From DTHT01 sp037444625 (GTDB lineage Bacteria > Acidobacteriota > Terriglobia > Bryobacterales > Bryobacteraceae), in the NCBI GenBank assembly GCA_037444625.1, contig JBBIMA010000020.1, positions 3,284-67,283 on the forward strand: 64,000 nucleotides of DNA, in the 5' to 3' direction. The position numbers and the translations under genes were made by a program. Under the pieces are notes generated by a model. The model saw only the letters and a list, made by a program, of their open reading frames with translations. It was not told the origin of the DNA and ran no database searches. Below are positions 29,334-37,648 of the stretch, one piece after another (position 1 is the stretch's first letter; each line of letters opens with the position of its first letter).

Positions 29334-29736
29334 CTCCTTCTGTTCTCCTTAGTGAGATTCGAGTTGGTGAAAGATCTTTCTCAACCTGAACTGCCCGTAC
29401 TGCTTGTTCCTGGTGGGCTTTGCCGCCGGCTCGCTGCCGTTCAGCCTGCCTTCACCAAGCCTCTCGAACCGTTGGCCGGTTTCTTGTGTTGTTGTCGCTC
29501 TTGGGTGCTCGCGGGATTGAAAACCTGAACAAAGCCGCCAAGCCTTTCGGACGCGGTCAAGTCTATAGTTAGCATTGCTCGCAGGGCCAAGTCAAGCCCA
29601 AACTGCGACTTTCCTTGCGCCTGCGCGCCCGCGAACCTCCGCCAACGATTCAGGCTGCCATTAAACCACGAGCCCAGGGCGCAAGTCAACGGGTTTCCGT
29701 CGGGCGGCGCGATTTTTCTCCAGCCCGGCGCCGGCC
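29334..29736. other. 403 bp intergenic region without a gene
   Basis: Lies between the start of the 628-residue gene and the end of the LGFP-repeat gene, both on the minus strand. Base composition is visibly less GC-rich than the neighbours, as expected for a regulatory region. On the minus strand a TTGACT (29595-29590) is followed after 18 nt by TAACTA (29571-29566), a weak candidate promoter that would give a leader of over 200 nt. Short frames here have no codon bias, signal peptide or ribosome-binding site. I see no riboswitch or repeat I can name. Confidence 0.4.
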
Positions 29737-32700
29737 TCATTGGAGCGCCAGCGGGACGGCGTTGCTCACCACCTCGCCCTGCCTGAGCGTCAGGGACGCG
29801 TCCAGGCGGGGCGGCAGCGAGGCCGGCAGCCCTACATTGACCTGGTACAGCCCCCGGAAACCCGGTGCCAACCCCGCAAACGCGACCGCCAGCTCCACCC
29901 CGTCCACCAGCGCCGTCACGGGCCTCACCGCCGGGAACAGCGAACCCGACCGCTCGACCTCCCCCAAGCCCGTGCAGTACACCACAATCACCTGGCCCCG
30001 CCCGGCCGGGTTGCTCGGCTGGTTCAGCGTCCCGTCCTGGTTGAGGATGGCCCCCAAGCCGCCTTCGAGCTGAAAGATCGCAGGCGCGGCAGCCTCCAGC
30101 CTCACCGTCTGTTCGGCTTCTCCGTAAGGCGAGCGGACGCGCAACCGGTAGTCGCCCGGGGCAAGCTCCAGGGGCGCCTGCACATTGACCTGGAACGGAC
30201 CAGCCCCGAGCACCGGCGCTTGGACGCCCCCGATCTCGACCTCGGTCCTGCCGCCGGCGCGCGCCAGGCCGGTGCCGAAAATGGCGATGAGCCCGCCGGG
30301 CGCGATCGGGCTGGTGAAGCTGGCGGCGTTCACAACTCCTCCCGCCTGGATGGAGACCTTCTGAGGCGCCACCGCCAGCCTTCCCTCGGGGCGGTCCAGG
30401 CGGTAGGCCGAGGGACCCCCGCCCGAGATCTCGAACCGGCTGCCCAAGTTACCCAGGTCGGTCACCGTCAGCCGGTAAGAGCTTTGTGCGTCCACCTCGA
30501 GCTGGTAGACCGGGGCGCTGCCCTCGCAATAACGCGCGCGGAAAATCCCCACCGCGCCCTGCGGCGGCGCGCCGGTGGCGGTCACCGCGGGCCACTCCAG
30601 GGTCTGCCCGCAGGGGCCCGCGGCCGAATCGAGCTGGAAGCTCACCTCGCCCGCGGTCACCAGAAACCCGGTCGCGCCGGCCGAGCGCGGCAGCAGCCGC
30701 AGGGCGCTGCTGAGGGAGCCTTTCCAGTTCCGCCCGCCCAAGGCGAAGCCCGCCAGGTACTCATCCAGCGTGGCCCGCCCGAAGGCCGGGTTGGGGTCGT
30801 GGATCAGAATCGCGCCGTCGCCCCGCACCCCGACGGCCACCACGAAGTGCGCCCCCATGGGTTGGCCGTCGGCACTCAAGGCCAGCGCGGCCAGCACCGG
30901 CGAATCCTGCGCCAGCAAGTCGCGCAGGCTCGCCAGGTCCGTCTTCTCGGGCGCCACCTCCAGGTTGCCCGAGACGAAGCCCGCCAGCCGCCACAAGTTC
31001 ACCACCGGCTCGCCGGAACCGGGCGCCGGCAGGAAGCCGTCGCAGATCTCGATGCCCTGCGCGTCCAAGGTGCACAGCCCGGTCAAATACTGGTTCAGCA
31101 GTGCGGGCTCGGCCAGACCGTTGGCCGCCGGCAGCGCGCCCAGATTCTGGTAGTAGCGGAGGATGGAGGCGGCCGCCGCCAGCAGGGCTCCTTGCTCGCC
31201 GATGGTTCCGGGTCCCGGCCCGAGCCGGCTCGAGCCGCTCGCCGTCAAGCGCGGGAAATTGCTCAGGCTGCCGGCCGCCGCGCGGGCGCTGAAAGTCACC
31301 ACCTGACGCAAGGCTTCGGCGGTCACCAGCGCCACGCCTTCGGAAGCCGGCAGGCGCAGCCGCGTTTCAGCCGTCCCGGCCCCGTCGGTGACGGCGCCGG
31401 CGGGGCTGACCTGTGCGCCCGGAGACGCCGTGAAGCGCACCGCGATGCCCGCCATCGGGTTGCCGAACTCGTCCCGCAACGCCACGCGCAGCGGCTGCGG
31501 CAGCAGGGCGCCCGGCGGGCCGCTCTGCGCGTCCCCTTGGGTCTTGCGCAACTCGATGCGCTGTTCGGCGACCGCTTTGATCTGGTAGCTGCCCTCGGCC
31601 GTCTCCCCGCCGCCGGCGGCGCGGATGAGGACCACTCCGCTCGCCGCCGAAAGCGGCACGTACTGCTCCCAACTGTAAGCGCCCGTCTGAGCCGCCACCT
31701 GGAAGTCGGGCCGTCCGGTGACGGAGACCCGCAGCGTCGCGCCCGCCTGGAAACCGCCCACCACGATCCGAACGCGATTGCCGGGCGTCACCACGGCCGG
31801 CGTGGCCGAGACCAAGGGCCGGCGGGGCTTCAAGGCGGCACGCGCCTCGCTATCGCCCGGGCCGTATTCCAGCTCGCCCCCCTCGAACTGCTGCCGGTTC
31901 CGGCCCTCCATCTGGAATTCGTCGCTCACCGGCATGCCCAGCTCGCCCGCCGGGCCGTTCAGGGCGGCGTACTTGGCCAGCATCAGGCCGCGCACCAGCC
32001 AGGCACCGCCCGCCTGTGCTCCGGTCCGCGCGGCGTAGATCGCGCCGTCGCGGAAGGCCTGACCCTCGCCCGCGGTCCCGGCGAAGCTGAGAAACTGCGC
32101 CGCCTCGGCCACCGGCGGCCCGGCCGCTCCCGTCTCGTAACCCAGGACGGCCCACTTCGCCAGGATCGTCCCGCTGACCATCCGCACCGGCGCGCCGGCC
32201 AGCGCCGCGCCGTTCTCGAACATCTGCCGGCCTCCGGGCGTGGCGTCGGAGCTGGGGTAGCCTAAGGACCCGGTGGCGCCGCCCATTGCCTCCCAACGGC
32301 TGAGAATGGCGCCGCGCAGCAGGTAGGCCGCCGGCGAGCGGTCCCCCTTGGCGATCACGCAGCGCTCGCCCGAGGCGTCCGTGAACTCCTGAAGGTAGCC
32401 GTTGCCCACCCGCCGCACGGGGCTGGGCGTGGGCAGCCGCAGCGCCAGGCGATTGCGCGTGACGGCGTCCTCGAAAGCCTGTTGAATGGCGGCCGTCGGC
32501 GCCCCTTCGCCCACCTGGCAGCAGGGGGCCGTCACCACCACGGTGATGGGCAGGCTGTTCTTGCCCTCGCTGGTGGCTTGGATGACGGCCACGCCGCCTC
32601 CCACCGCTTTCAGCGTCACGCCGGCGCCGGAGACCTGAAGGCTCACCACCCGGCCGTTCGAGGTGCTCCAGTTCACCGCCCGGTCCGTCAGCTCGGCTCC

Positions 32701-33639
32701 GTTGGCGGCGTAAAGCGTCGCCCGCAGGCTCACGCTGTCGCCCAGGTTCATGCGCAGGGGAGTGGCGGCGGGCTGGACTGAGATGTAAGCCACCGGCAGC
32801 CGCAGCGTGGCCCCCGCTCCGGGGGCGTACTCCACGCTGCCGCCCTCGAAGCTCTGGCGCCGCCGGCCGTCGGGAAGCGTCACTTCGTCTGAGATCGGAA
32901 AGCCCAACAGGCCCGAGTAGGTGCCGTAATAGGCGTAGAGGTCCCAGACCGGCTGCTGGACGGCGAACATCCGCCCGCTGTAAGTACCCGAGCTGATCTG
33001 CACCAGCGCGCCGTTGGCGAAGGTCTGAAGGGTGCCTGAAGTCCCGCCGGAGGAGGTCACCGTGGTCTGGTTGGCGGTGGCCGGCCCGAGGCTCGCGACC
33101 CCGCCCAGGGAGTTCCAGCTCGTGTAAAAGGGATCGCGCACCAGGAAATTCTGCTCCCCGCCGGGGCCCTGCGAGTACACAAACAGGGCGTAATTCTTGT
33201 CGAAGAGCTGGTACTGGCAGGCGCCCGCGGCGGTCGCCGGGCAGGTGCGCGTGTCGGTGGTGGGGAAGCCCGCCGTGCCCACGCCGACCTGGTTGTAGTA
33301 GGCGTACATCGCCGCCAGCACCTGGAAGGTGTCAATGGGCAGGTTTTCCTCGCCCGCCGCCGGCGGCGGATAGGCGGTGGAAGTGTTGGCCTTGACGATG
33401 GCCAGCGTGTCGTTGGAGTTGGTCGCGCTGCGGAACAACTGGATCAGTCCCGTCCCGCCGAAGGAGCGCACCGGACCGAGGGGCGGCAGCGAGACCAGGG
33501 TATAAAACCCGTTGCGGAAGAAGGCGCTGATGAAGCGCTGGCGCAGGGCCTCGTTGGGCGCGCCCGAGCCCACCTCATAGGTCTGGGCCAGCCCGCACAA
33601 AGCGGCTGCCGCCAACAGCAACACGCGCAGATGCCTCAT
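29737..33639 (-). CDS. LGFP-repeat / C39-like / TIGR03437 extracellular protein (1300 aa)
   Basis: The signal peptide (VLLLAAAALCGLAQ) is followed by about six LGFP-type repeats in two blocks (for example YSGLLGFPISDEV...QSFEGGSVEYAPG and GELGMPVSDEF...QQFEGGELEYGPG), roughly residues 95-280 and 440-610. A Big_2 Ig-like domain separates them (about 285-370), and a Big_1-like domain follows near 700-790. Residues about 800-1010 resemble a C39-like papain fold: MGAHFVVAVGV and ILIHDPNPAFG supply His and Asp. The expected Cys is missing; the matching helix reads EQGALLAAAASILRYY. The last 215 residues are a TIGR03437 domain (GGVVNAASFTSPIAPGGLIA). LGFP repeats are linked to cell-envelope binding in actinobacteria. 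Likely a surface protein. Confidence 0.85.
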   Translation of the reverse strand: MRHLRVLLLAAAALCGLAQTYEVGSGAPNEALRQRFISAFFRNGFYTLVSLPPLGPVRSFGGTGLIQLFRSATNSNDTLAIVKANTSTAYPPPAAGEENLPIDTFQVLAAMYAYYNQVGVGTAGFPTTDTRTCPATAAGACQYQLFDKNYALFVYSQGPGGEQNFLVRDPFYTSWNSLGGVASLGPATANQTTVTSSGGTSGTLQTFANGALVQISSGTYSGRMFAVQQPVWDLYAYYGTYSGLLGFPISDEVTLPDGRRRQSFEGGSVEYAPGAGATLRLPVAYISVQPAATPLRMNLGDSVSLRATLYAANGAELTDRAVNWSTSNGRVVSLQVSGAGVTLKAVGGGVAVIQATSEGKNSLPITVVVTAPCCQVGEGAPTAAIQQAFEDAVTRNRLALRLPTPSPVRRVGNGYLQEFTDASGERCVIAKGDRSPAAYLLRGAILSRWEAMGGATGSLGYPSSDATPGGRQMFENGAALAGAPVRMVSGTILAKWAVLGYETGAAGPPVAEAAQFLSFAGTAGEGQAFRDGAIYAARTGAQAGGAWLVRGLMLAKYAALNGPAGELGMPVSDEFQMEGRNRQQFEGGELEYGPGDSEARAALKPRRPLVSATPAVVTPGNRVRIVVGGFQAGATLRVSVTGRPDFQVAAQTGAYSWEQYVPLSAASGVVLIRAAGGGETAEGSYQIKAVAEQRIELRKTQGDAQSGPPGALLPQPLRVALRDEFGNPMAGIAVRFTASPGAQVSPAGAVTDGAGTAETRLRLPASEGVALVTAEALRQVVTFSARAAAGSLSNFPRLTASGSSRLGPGPGTIGEQGALLAAAASILRYYQNLGALPAANGLAEPALLNQYLTGLCTLDAQGIEICDGFLPAPGSGEPVVNLWRLAGFVSGNLEVAPEKTDLASLRDLLAQDSPVLAALALSADGQPMGAHFVVAVGVRGDGAILIHDPNPAFGRATLDEYLAGFALGGRNWKGSLSSALRLLPRSAGATGFLVTAGEVSFQLDSAAGPCGQTLEWPAVTATGAPPQGAVGIFRARYCEGSAPVYQLEVDAQSSYRLTVTDLGNLGSRFEISGGGPSAYRLDRPEGRLAVAPQKVSIQAGGVVNAASFTSPIAPGGLIAIFGTGLARAGGRTEVEIGGVQAPVLGAGPFQVNVQAPLELAPGDYRLRVRSPYGEAEQTVRLEAAAPAIFQLEGGLGAILNQDGTLNQPSNPAGRGQVIVVYCTGLGEVERSGSLFPAVRPVTALVDGVELAVAFAGLAPGFRGLYQVNVGLPASLPPRLDASLTLRQGEVVSNAVPLALQ

Positions 33640-33651
33640 CGGGGATGAACC

Positions 33652-33681
33652 ATCTTACAAGAACCCCCCGGCGCCGGCCAA
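33652..33681 (-). promoter_or_regulatory. Promoter of the LGFP-repeat protein gene
   Basis: On the minus strand: TTGGCC (33681-33676), an 18 nt spacer and TAAGAT (33657-33652), with TG just before the -10. The predicted start is about 5 nt before the ATG at 33639. Confidence 0.45.
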
Positions 33682-33717
33682 GTTGCGCCCCGCGGCGGGC
33701 CCGGCCGAAGCTTTCCC

Positions 33718-35898
33718 TTACTCCTTCACGTACTTGCGCAGTTCCCGCACGCGCGCCTTCAATTCCTCGCTGGCCTCGGTGATCTCGGTGGTGTCGTAGA
33801 TCACTCGCGGCGTCATGAAGACGATCAGCTCGGTGCGCTCCTTGGTGGTGCTGCGGTTGCCGAACAGACCGCCGACCAGCGGCAGGCGGTGCAGCACGGG
33901 GACGCCCTGCGAGCTTTGCGTGTTGGACTCCTGGATGATGCCGCCGATAGCGATCGTGTCGCCGTCGTTGACCGTCACCTGGGTTTGCACGCTGCGCTTG
34001 GAGAAGGAAGGCGACTGGATGGCGGCCGTGGCGGCGGGCGGTTGCGGCGCGCTCACCTCCTGGTTGATCACCAGCGTCACGATGCCGCTGGGATTGACCC
34101 GCGCCATCACGTTCAGCGTCACGCCGCTCTGGCGGTTGACGATCGAGTTGGTGAACAGCGAGGAGCCGCCGGACTGAATGGGACTGACGGCTTGGGCGGC
34201 CAGCGTCGGCACTTCGGTGCCCACGTTGATCGAGGCCGGAATGCTGTCGGTGGCGATGACGCTGGGGGCCGAGATGACCTTGGCCCGCCCGGTGGCCTCC
34301 TGGGCGGTGAGGAAGGCCAGCAGCTCGCGGCTCTGGCCGACCAGCAATCCGGCCGTCATCAGCGCGCCCTGGCCCGAGCTGCCGGCCTGGAAGGTGCGCG
34401 AGCTCAGACCGGCGTTGCCCACGTCGCCGCCGCCCCGCTTCTGCAAGAAGGCCTGCACTCCGCTGGCGAAGCTTCCGGTGAGCGAGACTTCGTAAATCTT
34501 GGCCTCCACCAGGACCTGGCGCGGGGGCACGTCCAGTTCGTGCAGCAGCTTGACGATCTGCTCGTACTCCTGGGGCGTGGCCTGGATCAACAGGGTGTTG
34601 TCGAAAGGATTGGGCACCACGCGAGGAACGCGGAGGGCGCCGGCCTGAGCCTGCGCGGCCGCGCCCAGATACGTCCCGGTCAGATCCGCCGGCTGAGTCC
34701 CGGTGGGCGCAGCGACGGGGCCGGTGGGGGTCAGCACTGTTCCGGGCTGTCCCGGCGTGTAGGCGCCTGGGTATCCGTAGCCCGGCATCAAACCGCCGTA
34801 TCCGTAACCCATCCCCGGGTAGCCGTAGCCGCCCATGCCGTAAGCGCCGTAGCCGCCGTAGCCCATGCCGTAACCCAGGCCGCCGTAGCCCATGCCGTAA
34901 CCCAGGCCGCCATAACCCATGCCGTAACCCAGTCCGCCGTAGCCCAGTCCGAACATGCCGAAGCCGCCGCCCATGTAAAGCATCATGATGGCCTGGGCGA
35001 GCGTCTCGGCCCGCCCGTACTTGACCCGGTAGACGTAGTTATCCACCGCGCCGGCGGTGATCTTGACGGGAATGTCCAGCTTCTGGAGCCACTTCTCGAC
35101 CTGGTCGAAGACCCCCGGGTTGGGCGCCACCGCAATGATGGTGTTGATGCGATCCAGCGGCATGAAGCGCACCGTGGAGGTCTTCTCGGTGAGCGAGATG
35201 GACTTGAAAATGGTCTCCAGCTCTTTGGCGATGTCCGAGGGCCGGCCGTGCTTGGTCTGGAACAGCCGGACGCGCTGGGCGGCGAAGGTGTCGCTGTCGA
35301 ACAGCGCGATCAGCTCCATGGTGCGCCGCATGTTGCGGGCGTTGTCCAGGATGATGAGCAGATTGGCCGGATCGTAGGAGGTCACCACCGCTCCCTCGCC
35401 CAGGAAAGGCTGGAGCAGCTTGCCCAGCTCGCCCACCGTGGCGTACTTGAGGAAGACCAGGTTCATCAGCATGCGCTCGTCTTCCGGGAAGCTCTTGGCC
35501 TCGGTCTGCGGGCTCAGAGGCAGGCGCGAGACGTCGCCCGCCGGAACGATCCGGTAGAACTCGCCCACCTGTACCATGGCCGCCCCGTTGATGCGCAGGA
35601 TGGTCTCCAGCAGCGGGCGCACGTCCACCGCCCGGATCTCGCCGTAGGTGTTCAGGGTGACCGAGCCCTTGACCCTGGGATCCAGGATGTAGTTGATCTT
35701 CAGGCGGCGGGCCAGCACGTCAATGACGTCGGTGAGCGAGGCGTTCTGGAGATTGAGCACAAAGCCGCCCGAGGGCGCCGGCGCGGCTTGAACCGGCGCG
35801 GTGGGCGGCTGTCCCGCCGGAGCCTCGGGCTTGGCCGGCTGGGCGGGTTGCTGCGCCCACCCGGCCGCCATCCACAGCAACAGAACCGCTGCGCGCAT
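33718..35898 (-). CDS. gspD: Type II secretion system secretin GspD
   Basis: A 726-residue secretin forming the outer-membrane pore of the T2SS. A signal peptide and Pro/Ala-rich linker lead to N-domains (LQNASLTDVIDVLARRLKIN is N0-like; then FLKYATVGELGKLLQPFLG and a further N-domain) and the secretin core (VPTLAAQAVSPIQSGGSSLF, VTVNDGDTIAIGGIIQES, VPVLHRLPLVGGLFGNRSTT). Residues about 306-386 are an unusual Gly/Tyr/Met-rich insert inside the third N-domain, encoded partly by tandem 27-mers. The gene ends the operon that starts at 46631. No pilotin gene is seen. Confidence 0.95.
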   Translation of the reverse strand: MRAAVLLLWMAAGWAQQPAQPAKPEAPAGQPPTAPVQAAPAPSGGFVLNLQNASLTDVIDVLARRLKINYILDPRVKGSVTLNTYGEIRAVDVRPLLETILRINGAAMVQVGEFYRIVPAGDVSRLPLSPQTEAKSFPEDERMLMNLVFLKYATVGELGKLLQPFLGEGAVVTSYDPANLLIILDNARNMRRTMELIALFDSDTFAAQRVRLFQTKHGRPSDIAKELETIFKSISLTEKTSTVRFMPLDRINTIIAVAPNPGVFDQVEKWLQKLDIPVKITAGAVDNYVYRVKYGRAETLAQAIMMLYMGGGFGMFGLGYGGLGYGMGYGGLGYGMGYGGLGYGMGYGGYGAYGMGGYGYPGMGYGYGGLMPGYGYPGAYTPGQPGTVLTPTGPVAAPTGTQPADLTGTYLGAAAQAQAGALRVPRVVPNPFDNTLLIQATPQEYEQIVKLLHELDVPPRQVLVEAKIYEVSLTGSFASGVQAFLQKRGGGDVGNAGLSSRTFQAGSSGQGALMTAGLLVGQSRELLAFLTAQEATGRAKVISAPSVIATDSIPASINVGTEVPTLAAQAVSPIQSGGSSLFTNSIVNRQSGVTLNVMARVNPSGIVTLVINQEVSAPQPPAATAAIQSPSFSKRSVQTQVTVNDGDTIAIGGIIQESNTQSSQGVPVLHRLPLVGGLFGNRSTTKERTELIVFMTPRVIYDTTEITEASEELKARVRELRKYVKE
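34861..34941 (-). repeat. Tandem 27 bp repeats within gspD
   Basis: Three near-identical 27 bp units (34861-34887, 34888-34914, 34915-34941) differing at three positions, with decaying copies either side. They encode GYGGLGYGM on the minus strand. The in-frame length makes it able to expand or contract without a frameshift. Confidence 0.9.
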
Positions 35899-35902
35899 GG
35901 GG

Positions 35903-36328
35903 TTACTCCTTGGGCGGCCGGGCGGCCTTCTTGCTTTGCTCCCGCTGCCAGGCGCGCTGCTCCATTTCGTTCAGCTCGGTCTTCTTTTTCCTCCAGCGGG
36001 TGGGGCCGAAGGGCGTCGGCCGCTCGAAACGCAGCTCGTCGCCTTCCTCGGTCACCGTCAGTCCCGCAGGCAACTCGTCGGCCGCCTGAGCGGCCTGGGG
36101 CCGTTCCTCGCCCTTCAACACGCCGAACGGGCTCTGGCGCAGAATCCAGGTCTTGCCCTGCGGGTCCCTCCAGCGGTACAGCCCCGGTTCGATCTGCTTG
36201 GCGTCGGGCGGAATGGCCTTAACGGCCTGCTCGGCCGCCGGCGGCGAGGATTTCCTGGCCGCCTTCTTCTGATCGGCGGCGCCCGCTACGATCATGGGCG
36301 CCAGCAACAACGCGACGATTTCAGTCAT
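35903..36328 (-). CDS. Small exported protein of the T2SS operon, unknown function (141 aa)
   Basis: A signal peptide (VALLLAPMIVAGAA) precedes a basic, Pro-rich region. A central block reads LYRWRDPQGKTWILRQSPFG, later comes RPTPFGPTRW and a charged Lys/Arg/Glu tail. The block DPxG...Q-S/T-PFG also occurs at the C-terminus of the GspC-like protein encoded just upstream, suggesting a shared small motif. It lies 19 nt after the GspC-like gene and 4 nt before gspD. It could be a periplasmic accessory or pilotin-like factor (inference); no lipobox is present. Confidence 0.75.
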   Translation of the reverse strand: MTEIVALLLAPMIVAGAADQKKAARKSSPPAAEQAVKAIPPDAKQIEPGLYRWRDPQGKTWILRQSPFGVLKGEERPQAAQAADELPAGLTVTEEGDELRFERPTPFGPTRWRKKKTELNEMEQRAWQREQSKKAARPPKE

Positions 36329-36347
36329 GGGATGCCTCTGTCGGGGA

Positions 36348-37058
36348 TTACTTGGCAGGCTCCCAGCGGCACATGGCCCCGAAGGGAGTCTGCGTGACGA
36401 TCTTGCGATAGCCGTCCCGGACCGTGCCCGGGGGATCGCTGTCGCCCGGCTGGCAGGCGCGTATCTCGCCGCCCAGCGAGGGACCGGGTCCGGAGACGCT
36501 GGCTTGCTGCACCACCGGTTGCGGCGGAGGCGCAGCGGAGGCGCGCTGAGCGGCTGCGGCCGCTTCCCCCGGGCTGCTGCGGGGAATCAGCTCCTCGAGT
36601 TTCTTGGTCACCTTGCGGCCCTCGAAATCGAAGACCGCTTCCTGAGCGTCCAGCGCCACCAGCAGGAACGGCCCGACCTTCTCGCCCGCGCGCACGCCCC
36701 GGCCCGGCGCACCGGGCTTCTCGCTCAGGATGGCGGTCAACCCGTCCCCCAGATTCAAGACGCCGTAGAGCACGGGCAGCGGCGGCAGCGGCTTTTCCGG
36801 CGGCTTCTCGATCACCACGGTGGGATTGCGGTCCCGGCTGAAGAGCATCTTCTCGGCCACCTCCGCATAGGCCGCCGCCTGCACCGGCTGGGGCGCGGGC
36901 AGGGGCGTCCAGGGCGGCGGCGGCAGCGGTTTCAGCGCCCTGCCCAAGACCATCTGCTCGCGGTGGCGAGCCTCGACCCATTGCTGCCGCAGCCGGAAGC
37001 CGGCCGCCGCAACCAGCGCCAGCAAAGCCACGTCCAGCAACAAGAGCCTGCGCTTCAA
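36348..37058 (-). CDS. GspC-like type II secretion protein
   Basis: A 236-residue bitopic inner-membrane protein. One N-terminal helix (LLLLDVALLALVAAAGF) is followed by a Pro-rich linker and a homology-region-like beta domain: KMLFSRDRNPTVV, PVLYGVLNLGDGLTAILSE, RGVRAGEKVGPFLLVALDA, typical of GspC/PilP proteins that contact the secretin. The C-terminus ends with a QTPFGAMCRW motif. The start is a TTG whose TTGA overlaps the gspM stop; AAGGA lies about 11 nt upstream. Position between gspM and gspD supports the call. The operon order puts C near the end rather than first. Confidence 0.78.
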   Translation of the reverse strand: MKRRLLLLDVALLALVAAAGFRLRQQWVEARHREQMVLGRALKPLPPPPWTPLPAPQPVQAAAYAEVAEKMLFSRDRNPTVVIEKPPEKPLPPLPVLYGVLNLGDGLTAILSEKPGAPGRGVRAGEKVGPFLLVALDAQEAVFDFEGRKVTKKLEELIPRSSPGEAAAAAQRASAAPPPQPVVQQASVSGPGPSLGGEIRACQPGDSDPPGTVRDGYRKIVTQTPFGAMCRWEPAK

Positions 37059-37648
37059 AACCGTCCCAATCCTTTCTTCTCGGGCGCCAGCGCGCGGGGC
37101 ACAATGCCGGAAACCGTCAGCCGCGCGTTCACGGTCTTCTCTTTGGGGTTGCCCGCCCCGATCCGCAGTTCGCTCAAGGCGATCAGCTCCGGCTGCGCGG
37201 TGAGTTCCGCCAGCAGGTTCACCAGCTCCTCGATCCGGCACTCGAAGGAGACGCTCACCAGCGCCTCCCCGTAGTCCTCGCCGAAGGGCCGGATGGGCCC
37301 CAGCTCGATGGAGCGAATTTCCACCGGGACCGGCAGAGTCTTCGCCGCTCGCCGTACGATCTCCAGCACCCGGGCCTGCGCCTGGGCGCCGGTCTCCGCG
37401 TGCAGGATGCTGCGCTCGCGCCCCTCCAGTTCCGCCCGGACCGCCTTGAGCGCCTCCTGCTTGCCCGGCACCGAGGCCGCCAGCCGCCGCAGCCGCTCCA
37501 GCCGCTTTTCCGCCGCCGGGATGTCGCCGCCGGAGGGCGCCACGGGGGCGGGCGCTTCGCCCGGCCACAACCAAGAGACGGCCGCGAAAATCACTGCGGC
37601 CGCCGCCAGCACGAGCAACGCGCGGCGGTCGCGCTCGCTCAACCTCAT
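37055..37648 (-). CDS. gspM: Type II secretion protein GspM (PilO-like)
   Basis: A 197-residue bitopic protein: helix ALLVLAAAAVIFAAVSWLW at residues 10-28, a coiled-coil (EKRLERLRRLAASVPGKQEALKAV in part) and a ferredoxin-like domain (VEIRSIELGP, ALVSVSFECRIEELVNLLAEL), as in GspM/PilO. It would pair with GspL in the inner-membrane platform. GGGAGGG precedes the ATG; the start overlaps the gspL stop by 4 nt. Confidence 0.85.
   Translation of the reverse strand: MRLSERDRRALLVLAAAAVIFAAVSWLWPGEAPAPVAPSGGDIPAAEKRLERLRRLAASVPGKQEALKAVRAELEGRERSILHAETGAQAQARVLEIVRRAAKTLPVPVEIRSIELGPIRPFGEDYGEALVSVSFECRIEELVNLLAELTAQPELIALSELRIGAGNPKEKTVNARLTVSGIVPRALAPEKKGLGRF

Noticed and set aside
29441..29740. 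99-codon minus-strand frame between two large genes
   Set aside because: No ribosome-binding site, no signal peptide, composition unlike neighbours; treated as intergenic.
34786..34975. Repeats in gspD considered as a CRISPR array
   Set aside because: Units are contiguous without spacers and are in-frame coding repeats.
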